From assembly GCA_020726505.1 (NCBI GenBank), contig JAHLEZ010000001.1, forward strand, positions 3,162,001 through 3,226,000: DNA of 64,000 nucleotides. The letters run 5' to 3'. Both the position numbers and the translations under genes were made by a program. The number at the start of each line of letters is the position of its first letter. Positions within the stretch are counted from its first letter, which is position 1. Positions 21,081 to 32,399 of the stretch are shown in pieces. Under the pieces are notes generated by a model. The model was given only the letters and a program-made list of their open reading frames with translations, had not been told where the DNA came from and did not search any database. Source of the stretch: Leptodontidium sp. MPI-SDFR-AT-0119. Lineage: Eukaryota; Ascomycota; Leotiomycetes; Helotiales; Leptodontidiaceae.

Positions 21081-21534
21081 TTTAGGGTTCGAATAGCTAT
21101 AGTATCTGTACCTAATATTGATAAGAATTAGAAGTGGATGTCATTTTTATTTTACCTTTTTTCATGCTCTAATGTTAAGCCAAGCAACTCCAAATAATTG
21201 AGCCATAAATTATCTAGCACATTGGCCTCCCTTCAAAAGTCTAGCTTAGTGGCAGCGATTTATGTCGTCTACTAGCAGTAAGCCTAGTCAAGTTACCGAT
21301 AGCGACTTCTGTACAATGATAGTCATCGGAATAGATTAGTCTCGATTCATGCTCACGAAGATGGTACTTGGAATGAATGTCTTTCAAGAGCCGGAAGGAA
21401 CCCACACTTCCCACACTCTCACGCTTCTTCTACCTCTTGAGAACAAACCTGCACCAATCCACACATAACCCCCTCGAACACAAACAACACCAAAGGACCA
21501 GTTCTATTGTTGCGGAGCGCACGACCCTCTTTCA

Positions 21535-21837
21535 ATGGAAGTCGATCGTCGAGTTCAGCTTCCACCCGAAGCCTTAACCGTAGCTCGGGCTCTGCAGAGG
21601 CAGTTGCCGAAGCCTATCTATGGCATTAGTCGTATCCAGTCAGACGCCATTCGAGTCTATGTTCTCACCGACATATGGACCTGCATCACAGCGCAAACCC
21701 CCATGTTTCGTCTTACCTCCGCAAGGCTGCTCACAAAACAAATCATCAACGAGATCGAGACACGCAATGCGACAAACGCTTCGGGACCAACAGCGATATC
21801 AAGAGCGTGCATACCACCTGCTCAAGCCGACGAGTAG
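21535..21837 (+). CDS. hypothetical ORF, 100 aa, doubtful
   Basis: ATG at 21,535 to TAG at 21,837. The product (MEVDRRVQLPPEALTVARAL at its start) is soluble and has no recognised motif. A further open stretch at 21,918-22,202 lies in another frame and might be a second exon or a separate remnant, but I found no convincing splice pair. It lies at the edge of the transposon island, where gene fragments are common. Confidence 0.22.
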   Translation: MEVDRRVQLPPEALTVARALQRQLPKPIYGISRIQSDAIRVYVLTDIWTCITAQTPMFRLTSARLLTKQIINEIETRNATNASGPTAISRACIPPAQADE

Positions 21838-22619
21838 TCCGACCTCCCGTCCCGTCTCCTCCAAGAAGTCAACTTGGGATATGTACATTTGCAATCTAGG
21901 TCTCACTCCCAATCTAGATGGCACACGACATTCCTCGGGCACCTGCTGGATTACACTGGTTAGTTGAGCAATCACCACGCCAGGCATTGCTATTAACAGC
22001 AAGAATGGGACCCCCGCTAGACAACAACTACCTCCCATGGCCCGCGCGAAAGATTGTTGCGATGATGCAGAAAACACTTAGCACTGGCCTCATCTCAATG
22101 GCCCCATACGACGCGAATCCCGAGTATATTAACTGTTTGGAGCGGATCTGGGCCGGCATCGGCATGGAGGGCGAGGAATACAGGCTGCTCGGGATAACAT
22201 AAGAGAGCAAGGAGGTTATTGCGATACTCTCAACTATGACCAGGGGAAAGCTGCGGGGGCTGGGCACAGAGAGCGCGTGAGGAGGTGGTCGACCAGGGAG
22301 TGGGAGGATATCGCAGAGTAGCTTTTGAGATGTCTCTTAGTTACCCCTAGAGTCATCGAATTCCAGCTGCTCCAATCGGGCGGGGATGTGGGCATTGGGG
22401 TCGGAGCCGGGCCACGACGAGTCACACTGTCCCAAGAATATTCTCCATAATCTCCCCTGCTTATTCCACCTCCATTTAGCCGCTGGTACATCGGAATTGT
22501 CGTCGTTTAAAACCGGCACCTTACTACTACTACTAGTCCTGCTCCCTTTACTCGGTAATGGAGTTGGTGCCCGCCAACCTGCCTCGGTGGTACAATCTTT
22601 CTCATAACTAGTATTAATA

Positions 22620-24719
22620 ATCCACTTTAAGCGACCCCACCACTTTTTCGCGTCCGCCCTTCCCCAGCTCCCCTCTATATAACACCTACCTTTAATATCT
22701 CTATAATAATAACTCCAATTCGTTTGAAATTTGGTATATTTGCAATTATATATGGAGCTATTAAGATTCTCTAAGCGCGTATAAGGGTTAGCGCCCGATA
22801 GCTTACAAAATTTAAAACAGCGGCTAAAACCAAATATTAACTCCCTCCCGGTATTTAAGGAATTTTAAGGCTGTCAGACGACTTAAAAAGCTACTGTAAA
22901 GCGTCGTAGAGCAAGAATTATTAATTCTGACCTTAAAGAGTAAGTTCCCGACCTTGCGACTTTATTTTCATAGGCTTAGCGCTAGAAAATTAGTGCGAGG
23001 GAAGCTGATACAGAAGTAGTAGATGTAACATCTTTTCCGGCTCAAATCCGTATTCTTACGACTATTGCTCTAACGAAAGCACGCCTTACTTTTGATTTTA
23101 AGATATTATACAATAAGGAGGCATAATATATTGGTTTTTGTGTAAATAATGATATTCACGTAATTAACGGCACTACGTGAATACGGAGGACGGGCAAAAA
23201 CAGGGGTTGCAGGACGTAAGGAGTGAAAAGAAGTACTCGACGCTAGCTAATTCGGGACTAGCCTATGATGAGAGCTTCTTATATAACGCTCTTTTTAATA
23301 CCTTAGAGTAGCTCCTTAGACTTGAACAAATATATACCTATAACTAAAGCTTTACATTGTATATATTAAGTCTTATTACGATTAACTAAGTTGTTACTTA
23401 TTACGGGAGCTTTAAGTAACATAATGCAATTAGCACTAATTAGCTTGTAGATTAAAGTACTCAAATCGCGTTATTTAGCTAAATATAGCAAAAGGAGAAA
23501 GTTATTAAGAATACTACGAGGGTAATACTTTAACTTATTATTACGAATAGTTTAACGCAGTTGCCGGGAGGGATTATATTAATTGAATTCGTAAAGGTAA
23601 ACCGATCCTAAGTTTGGCTAACGATTTCCACTACTTTACGCGGTTGCCGGGAGGAATCGTATTAATAGGCCTTCGGAATTAAATTAAACAATAAAAACTG
23701 GCAAAAACAATACTCTATATAACTTCTTATACCTTTAATTCTACGAAAAAACCAACGCGCGCGTCGATACGACAAAAATACACTACTTTTTCGATATCCG
23801 ATATTTGTTACGGCTAGCAAGAGGTTGATACGGCGAGTTGACTCCAGCTGTGTATTTGGGCCTCTAGCTACGCTCAGAATCGAGAAGAAAAGACAAGGAG
23901 GAAAGGAGAGCTCTCCGTAAGGGAGGGCTCGAGTATATCCCCTCAGCTGCCAGAGCTTTGACCCACTGAAGGCCCCTGTAGCGATACCCTAAATTAAGCG
24001 AAGAACACTAAAATTTTAGGTTGTTATCCAAATTCAGTGTATTCTATAGTTAATTATTATGATACAATGTAAAGCAATTGTTTTTTTTACAAAGATGGAC
24101 GTCGTATTACTTACATCTAAATTACGAAGTAACCCTCTTACTTAATTAGCTAGTATTACTAGTCAATTCGCCAAGAGCCACTCTTTTCTTTAGGGGGTCC
24201 CCAAACCTCCCTCCTTTACAAGCTTTATAGTCTGCTCTCGTCAGTATTCTAATAAGCTTATGGCAATAAATTAGGAACGTAAAAGAGGGGTTAAATAGGT
24301 CTGAAACCTTCCGTTTTCGTGATCTAGGTGTATCCTTTCCTATAATAATTAATACTGAAAAGAAGTGATACTTGGTGTGAATGATGATTCTATTATAAAG
24401 GGGATTTCTAGGTCTATATAACTACTCTAGCTTATCACGTGTGTATTCGCTTAGGTAGCCGAATTAGGTAAATGTAAGCTCAAACGAGCTCAAACGAGTC
24501 TTTACCAAATACAGTTACTTTCCGGTAGTTTGAGACGCAGAGCCCGGAGCTTCGTACAACTACTGTTTTAGCCTAGGAAAGCCGTGTATCAGAAGCCTTG
24601 GATTTCATGGCTGTAACCTGTGGACGTCAGAGCTTTGTATCAGACGTATGTGGCTTGTTTTAAGCTATTTCCGGCTGATTAGGCCTAGAATAGGTTTTGT
24701 TGAGTATATAAGCGAGGTG
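22620..24719. other. RIP-degraded sequence, unidentified
   Basis: No family recognised. Short GC islands are left, such as the block near 23,860-23,960. A GTTGCCGGGAGG-containing block occurs near 23,560 and again near 23,640. The part from about 24,430 to 24,680 is less mutated than its surroundings. Confidence 0.4.
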
Positions 24720-26220
24720 GTTATATTATAATCTTTATAAATACCTCCACAATTAAAGGCGAAAGTCGTCTTAGGACCTCAATTTGACGTTATAAAGCTC
24801 GTAACTTAAATATCGACAGATTAAGTAGTAATTGGCTAGTACTACTAAGAGTATATATTAATAGAGAGCTTGAATTAGGCCTCTTCGTAAACGTCTGAGG
24901 CCTCTATTATTCGCCTGAATTTAGTCTCTTAAATTAATAACTCTTATATAGTAGTTATATTCGTCGAAAAGCTCCGGAATGAGGAGTTTTTTAGTAGGGG
25001 AATCTCCAAAGGGCTTCCGAGAGACCTTTACATTTCCGGCAGTCTCTTTTAGTCGTTTTCGTACTCGTAAAACCTTGGTTTTGCTATCCCAAAATATCGA
25101 CATAGCTAGAGCAAACGCCCCGTCTTAGAAGCCAATATAAAGTACGTTTTCCGACTCCGTAGGGAAAGTGACTATAGTACCCTAGGGCATAGAATTAGGC
25201 CCTTTTTGCCGCGTTTTCTTAAGCTGTATAAGATCCTAAATAACGCCTAAACTGACTTTACAAGTGCCAGTTGCCGTAAAGCCTTCTTTCCGGAGATATT
25301 CGAGTAATTGAGTTGACGTAAAGAGATTATTAAGGTAGACGTAATACGAAGCTTTTAGTAACTGTTTTAAGAGAGACAATACGACAGACTATATAGCGTT
25401 TAGACCTTTGATTTTCTTAACTCTAAAAGCACTGCCTTTCTTCCTAGGTTAGTGGTATAGCCACTATAAAAAGAAGCCTTGCTATGTAACTACCCAAATC
25501 TTGATTCTAGTTAGTGTCAGTTTATTAAGAATTGTCGTAATAACCTTTGATCGACCTGTAAATCGCTTGACAGCCTCATTAATAGCTAGATTTTAGCTAG
25601 GTTTCTAAAACTTTAAGTTAACGTTTTGAATATAAGTGTTAAGTAGTTCTGTCTAAGGAAATATTAGTCTAGTACACTAAAAAATAAGTAAGGAGGGCAC
25701 CTTTTCAAAGACATAAGTATAATTATTACTTGAGACTCGAAATCGTCGCCGAAGAGCTTGAAATCGATTCCGTGAAAAGACTTTCGTAATTAAGTAATAT
25801 AGAGTTAAAGACTCTATACTCTAATAATCCTTAATCTTATTTAAAGGATAAATAGTTATATAAATACAAAACGCTAAATATAAGTAGGTTTCTTCTCGAC
25901 AAGTGTTAAACTAATCCTTTACACGAGAATACGGGCCTTAGTTATTGTTTAACAAACGTGGTTAGTAGGAGTTTATAGTAGAAACGATTATGTCAATTAT
26001 GTCTTTATTATAATATTAAGTGAAGAGGGTAATTGGATCCTCTAGAGAGCAGTTTTCCGGCATATGAACCTTAAAATCAAAGTCCTTAAGCTCTATAAGG
26101 TGAAATGTAGTTCCTATACGTTATAGAGGCTCTACATCCGGACGAAGTGTCCCTACATTAGTGAGATCTTATACTACGTGTTCGGGCATGATTGTTATAT
26201 TGAAAAGTAGTATTTTAATA
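24720..26220 (-). pseudogene. piggyBac-like transposase, RIP-degraded (copy 1)
   Basis: Minus-strand translation, allowing for stops, gives the order expected of a piggyBac (DDE_Tnp_1_7) transposase: EAVKRFTGRSKV (first catalytic block), KIWVVT-QGFFL-WLYH, NNLFTST-LLEYLRKEGF, ATGTCKV, then the C-terminal LIPELFDEYNYYI. A 60-codon open stretch at 24,921-25,103 is the best preserved piece. Many stops stand at former Gln and Trp codons. Terminal repeats were not located. Confidence 0.8.
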
Positions 26221-27385
26221 AGGAAATAAGTGGGGAAAAAAAGTTGTTAATGTTTTTGTTTACTTAGCCCCGCACCGCACGGGCCCTGTAGTAATAGCAA
26301 CCCGTAACCCCCTGTAAAAAAGTGTGCGATTTGTGCGTCTGGCAGTTGAGGGGATATATATGAGGGACCCTCTTAATAGGGCTTAGTGTAGTCGAGTGCC
26401 ATTCACGTCAATATGTCGCAGGCTCGCCCCTTAGTCTTCCTTATTAGGCTTAGCGCCGTCGCATAGCCAGCGATGCTACGAGCCCGTGTCGGTTAGAATA
26501 CGAGGCGCATTGTAGGTCGTAACAATATTCGATATCCCGCCCCCACTTTACTATAACATTTTAAAGCACCCCTACTATTACACAACTACAATACACCAAA
26601 CCTTAGCTACTTAAATAGCAAGTAAACCTACTTTAATATGATTTACTTACGTTATAATTTAAATAGCTTTAAAACTAAGGAATTACCATTTACCGTACCA
26701 CCCGAATAATCTCCAACGGCATACGTTAGACATAAACCACTTAATAAATTATCGTTAGAAAACTACGCTAACGCTAAGAGTAATCGTAAGTAGGGAAAGC
26801 AACTTAAATATACGATAAGACGAGGTGATAAAAACTTACTATACTTAAAATAATTAAAAAGCAATTGTACTAATTTTCATAAGCGAATTAAGTAGTACGA
26901 AAAAGACATCTTTTAAGACGATAGCTTATGATACGAATTTAAGGACGACTTTATAAATTAGCAAAAGAGCGATTGGAAAATAGTTAAGATAAGTAACCTG
27001 TTGCGCAGAAATCACGTGGCGTGGGGTAAAGAGGTTATATAGCCAAATACGCAGTCTGCAGACAGCGGGTCCGCTTTTTGTACGTCATAACCTAAATATT
27101 ATAATACGAGTATTGCAATTATATAAAGTTAATATCAGCTTTACGAAATCACTTACTAATGCTCTTTAGAGTTGCTAGCAACTAAAGGAATCACTAAAAT
27201 AAGAGGATGATAAAATCGTTTAATTATTTAAGAAAAAGAAAATAGTAATCAACTTAATTTACTTGAAAACCCGCTTAAAAGAAATGCATTAAGTAAAGCT
27301 ATAATACAAGAGGGTAAATTAATATACTCCGCAATAATAAGGAAAAGATAAATAACTTATATAACTACTAAAGGGTTACTATGAC
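26221..27385. other. RIP-degraded sequence, unidentified
   Basis: Degraded plus-strand coding-like sequence lies at about 26,640-27,000, with no family recognised. The less mutated block around 26,265-26,520 may be the flank of the piggyBac copy. Confidence 0.35.
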
Positions 27386-27641
27386 TGTCGGTGTAGTACC
27401 GGTTTATGTACCACGCCGTAAGTGTGAATATATTCAAAATGCGTGTATAGCGATAAAGTAATAAAGTGTAGTTCAAAATCTGTGTGTATTTTAAGAGAGT
27501 ATAAGGAGAGCTAGACTATATATTACGAAACCCTACCGAATCTCTACCGAAACTAGTCCGGCTAGGCTTTAACCCCTGACTTTAACTTATACTTACTTTT
27601 CTAAATCGAAGTATACTTATATAAGGACTTATAGACTAATA
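27386..27641 (-). repeat. copia LTR, left copy (3' LTR of the minus-strand element)
   Basis: About 256 bp. It aligns along its length with 50,106-50,363, with differences that are almost all C/T or G/A. Shared blocks include TAAGGAGAGCTA and AACCCCTGACTTTAAC. The purine-rich tract on the minus strand just inside it (AAAAGAAG) suits a polypurine tract. Confidence 0.82.
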
Positions 27642-27929
27642 TAAATAAAACTTCTTTTAGAAAAACTATTTTTAATACACGTAAAAGAAAATAACTAATA
27701 ATATATAAGAAATAACGAATAAAATAACAAAGTATTTAATAGTATCTAATCCCGACCTAATAGTGTCTCGAAAGTGCCCCGAAAGGGGTCCGAATATAGT
27801 AAGGTGCCGTAGCGAAATTAAGCGAGAACTAGTAATAATAAGAACCCCTAGTATTATATAACGTAATAAATATATATATGTCGCTTTTCCTTAAAGGTTT
27901 AGAGTCTCCTTTAACTAATATATATATAA

Positions 27930-28560
27930 CTACTATATATATACTACTTTCTGATTTCTTTAATTCGCCTAATATAGCTTAAAGACTAATATTTCTAAGA
28001 AGACTATATTAAATAAAATAAATAACCTAAAAGTAAATATACTCTTTAGAGATACTTAATAAGGAAACAATATATTAACTAAAAATAGTACTTATACTAA
28101 TACTTATAAGAGCGCTCGACCTCGCTTACTGTAAATACTATATTTAGTGCGTTTACCTCTTCACAAAGAATCCGTCCTACGAATGTGCTTTTAATAATCT
28201 TAAGAGTAAGAAATGCGCGTATTATATAGAGAAGAAGTCCTAGTATAACTTAATAAGTACTCTTAATTTCTTTTCTTATTTTAAATCGTATTTAAATCAC
28301 CGCTAAAAGTACTTTAAATATATAGTTACTAATATATAATAAATCCCTTAGTTTATAGCCGAAGAGTACCTCTATTTAGTTGCCGCCCTCGAGGCAAAAG
28401 ATAAAGAAGCTATCGTTATTACTATTAAATTAATTAATTTAGTATTATTAGTCGCCGTTACTAGCGTACTAAAGACTACTAAGGAGTTATCGTTAGCGTT
28501 ATTAAAGGAAACGCGCTTTATGTGCCGGGAAATCGCTGGCTTAGTTAGCTCGTAAGTAAT
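27930..28560 (+). pseudogene. reading frame antisense to copia, cysteine-cluster protein remnant
   Basis: A single plus-strand frame can be followed from about 28,127 to 28,545, between the copia pol end and its left LTR, so it is antisense to the element. It contains AFNNLKSKKCAYYIEKKS, then EEYLYLVAALEAKDKEAIV and LLKETRFMCREIAGLV. Several tyrosines stand where G-to-A change of TGT/TGC codons would produce them, so the original was probably a cysteine-rich zinc-binding block of the C-x2-C...C type. I do not recognise a named domain. A gene captured by the element or an accessory antisense ORF are both possible. Confidence 0.5.
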
Positions 28561-29079
28561 AAGTTAACCCCCTTATTCCTTTTTAATATTAAGGTTTTTA
28601 AGTATTAATACTTTATATTATAAGAGACAGTGTTAGTCTTAAACTAGCTCTTTATTATTGTCTCTTCTGCCGCTACTAAGCGTAATAGGGAGGACGGCGG
28701 TAAGGACAATATTCTTATTAAGTGTCTCCGCCGAAGTCGCCACTATAGTGCGAGGGAAGAGGAGGGGGAAGAGGAAGAACCTCTCTTTAATATATATATA
28801 TATAAGGGATTTAGCCTTATTTTAGATTAACTTCGTAGTAAGTCCTTCGTGGCAGCACTTTCTTTATATTATTATATAAGAGTAGCCCCTTATAGTAAAA
28901 CTAATAGTTTATCCTTATTAGAGTGTTATTATAAGGCCGCCTGTTAGTATTTAAAATTAAATCGAGCATATTTCTGACTTTATAAATTAATTAAATATAA
29001 AAATAATCACAAGTAATAAATTAATAAATAAAAGTTATAAGGAAATATACAAAAAAATTAATAAGTATAAAAAACCCCT

Positions 29080-31200
29080 CTATTACTAGTCCGAATCGAC
29101 TCCGGTTGACTATTAAACTTAACCTTTTATTTTGACAGTAAAGATATTAGTATTAATAAAATCCCGAAGAGCCTTATTCGAAGCACTCTTCGTTATAGCG
29201 TTAGTAAGATTATTAACGCTATTAATCTATTAAACCTCTATTAACTCTCTACGCTCGTATAATTAATAAATAACTATAATATCGATTATTAGGCGCTTCT
29301 CTTTCGTCGTATTAAGCTTAATAATACACTTATAAAGGGACAAAGATTTTATACAAATAATAATAAAAAGACGTAAGATACTAAGCTTATTAGTTACTAT
29401 ATTAATAGTAGTACTAAGAGAGATTAATATATTAATACTAACTACTATAATATATAACTCTAATGTAAGTACTATACAAGTTACCCTCTTATACTTTATT
29501 AAGCTAATATATATAATATTACTAGTTAAAGTAAATTACACATCCCTTATTATTTTAATACTAATTACTAATATAAAACTTATTTATAAACTTAAGTCTT
29601 TATTATTAATAAAAGAATCGTCTATAAAAACGTAGACCTTCACAAACTATAAGTTAATTAATATATATTAAAGTCCCCTCTCTAAGTTGTCTATTTATTA
29701 TTTAAGACGTAAGTTCAAGGCCTTAATATTGTCTTCTATTAGATCTTAGTATTACGCTATAACTAAGAGGTTATATATTACTTCCGACTAATATATAGTA
29801 ATAAAATAAGCTACATAAGCTCGCTATTTTCTATAAGCCTTCTTATAGTCCTCTTTCCCTGTGTTAACTAGCTTTAGCCTTACTCCTTGACCCTTCTGAG
29901 ATATATAAAAGTTGTCTTTATTTATAATAATAATATAATTATTAAACGTAATAGTTTTAATAAGGAGTAATACTTATATCGGCTTTATTATAAAACCGGC
30001 CTTAATAATCTCATTCTACTCTCTTATTAAGAAGTCCTCATTTCTCAAAATTAAGGTATTATTTATTTATATCCCTACGACTCTAAAGTCATAACTTTCT
30101 TTAGTACTAATTAATAAGTATAAGTTATATATTAATGTCTTTATTTATAAGTTCTTTATATAATATTTATATTATATATTAAACTAATAGTTTCTAAACC
30201 TAAGTATATTATATAATAGTAGTACTATTATAAATGCTATACTAAGAGGGAAATCTCTAGTAATCTCTTTTAGTAATTATATAAAAATGTCCTAAAAAAG
30301 CCTTATCTCTACTTAGACGTAAGCTTAAGTAATATCCTTAATAGCTAAATAAGATTCGGACTAGTTTTAGAGGCGATTTAAGTATATAATAGTAGCGGCT
30401 AAAAATATAAGTAACTACTAACTAAATCGTTAAATTATTAAAAATTAAGTTAAAACCTCTTTTTTTCCCCTTTATTATTGAAGTATTAAATTACTAGTCT
30501 TAACTTCTTATATAGAGCTAACGTCTCCTTGCCTTTAACCTCGTTTATTATTCTTGACTTAAAGATATAGTAGCCTCTTACTTTAGGGTCGTCTTTATAA
30601 ATAAGCATAAAAATACCCCTTTTAATAAGTACTTTATATTCTATCCTTTAAGACTACTAAAATAATAGCCTAAGTATAATAATCTTCCCTTTAATATAAA
30701 GTTTAATAAATAACTCTTAGTCCCTCGTCTCCTTCTTAATTAAAAACACTTTAGTATTATAATTGTTATTAATAATTAGTAAATCTAAGAGGTATTTCGT
30801 AAATAGAATTTAAATAGTAATTCGGGGTAAATTTAGTACTATTTTTAATTAAGGATCTTAAATATTACTTATAAATATCCTCTAGTAAGTTTTCTTTTTA
30901 TTATTTAATATTAAAAGTATCTATCTTAAAGAGACGAATTATAATTAATTAGAAAGTATATATTCTCTTATTTCTTATATTAATTTTATATAATTCTACT
31001 ATTTATAATTAGTTTTCGTCGTTTAACTTAAAGTACTCTTTAGTAACGATTTCATAAGCACGGCGTAATAGGCGGTAATATCGCTTAACTTTACTAATTA
31101 AATGGTGTGCCTCTATAAGTACTAACTTAAGAGTACTACTTATAGACTTAAGTGCGCTCTTAAACTCCTTAAAGTTAAAATTAATCTATATTATATTAAG
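29080..31200 (-). pseudogene. copia integrase C-part, reverse transcriptase and RNase H
   Basis: Minus-strand reading gives the integrase block (KEFKSALKS, then VLIEAHHLISKVKRYYRLLRR, the equivalent of the conserved EAHHS..VERYH) followed downstream by copia RNase H landmarks: LNLRLKQIDN, FVKVYVFIDDSFTNNKDLS, SLYKCIIKL and YERRELIEV. Stops are frequent at RIP sites. The 5' edge of this block is cut by the Helitron insertion at about 31,195. Confidence 0.78.
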
Positions 31201-31759
31201 CTAAATGTGGATCCCATTTTTAAAAATACTGTCACGTGAAGTGCTCTGATTAGCCGCAGCCGGTGGCCCGTCGCTAGTTATAAGAACACTAGAATCCTCG
31301 GCTTATTAACCGTACGTACCTGCGAATAACTATATTGACTTAATATAATATTGTCGCGTATAAACGCGCTTTTTTAACTACTTTTTAATCGTCGAATCAG
31401 ACTCTTTAATAGACTCCTCACTACCTTAATAGTGTGTGGCGTGTAACTATAATCGACTTACTACTGATTTCTGTATAAATCACGTTGGGGCTTAGTATAA
31501 TACGTGTTATAGGCATAAGGTACGTTTATACGTCCGTAAAAGTGCTCTTAATCGTTAATTAACTTTACTTTTAGTTAAATCCTCGACAACCTCTGGCGGA
31601 AATCGATCCGAATACTCCTCGACAAACTCGCAGCGGCTTTATTGCGGCTCTTACAGACAATCCACGACTTATAAAACGTCGTCGTCGAACAAAGACTCAA
31701 ATAGAAGTAGCGCGAGAGGCAGCGCGAGCTTAAAATGATCCTCCTCCTACTCCTCCTCT

Positions 31760-31925
31760 TTTACGGCCCGAAATACTACTACTACCTCCTCCTCCTACGA
31801 GTCCTTTACGGCCCGAAACACCACTACTACCTCCTCCTCCTGCGAGTCCTTTACGGCCCGAAACACCACCTCCTCCTTCTCCTCCTGCGAGTCCTTTACG
31901 GCCCGAAATACCTCCTCCTCCTATA
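31760..31925 (+). repeat. 45-bp coding tandem repeat in the Helitron, 3.7 copies
   Basis: The block TTTACGGCCCGAAA recurs at 31,760, 31,805, 31,850 and 31,895, exactly every 45 bp. In one frame it encodes a proline-rich unit (PPPPASPLRPETP). The repeat is CT-rich and poor in RIP changes compared with its surroundings. Confidence 0.85.
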
Positions 31926-32399
31926 ATACTTATACTTATTATACTAGCTCCCTTTTAGGCGGTTCTAGTTAGGTTTCGGTCCGTTTTTGTTACTACGGGT
32001 CCGTAAGATATCAGTCTTATAACCCACGAGTATATAAAGTATAGCGTACTCTATTAGATCGACGAGCGAGTAGTTAAGGGAGACTATAAGCTTTGTTATA
32101 AGAAAGGGGCGGTTTATATAGACTCGTTATAGGATCCGCTAGGCGTATTATAAAGGCTATTAAACGACATAAATCCGCGAAGTAATACTTTTCGCTAGAA
32201 GATACGACAATATAACTTAGCTCTCTCTTTTACGTCTATTAAGACTAATAAGGAAGACTATATCGAATTGACTCGCGGGTTAACGACTTTTACGGCTTAC
32301 GGAGAGCTTTACTACTTATAAGGGCCCTTAGTTCCCGGTCTATAATAGGCGCCCGCTTTTACTTAATTGTTTTTTTGCGACCTTAATTACGTAACTGAT

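Noticed and set aside
1..22600. tRNA or rRNA genes
   Set aside because: I looked for tRNA-like A and B boxes and cloverleaf arms by eye and found none; a covariance-model scan would be decisive.
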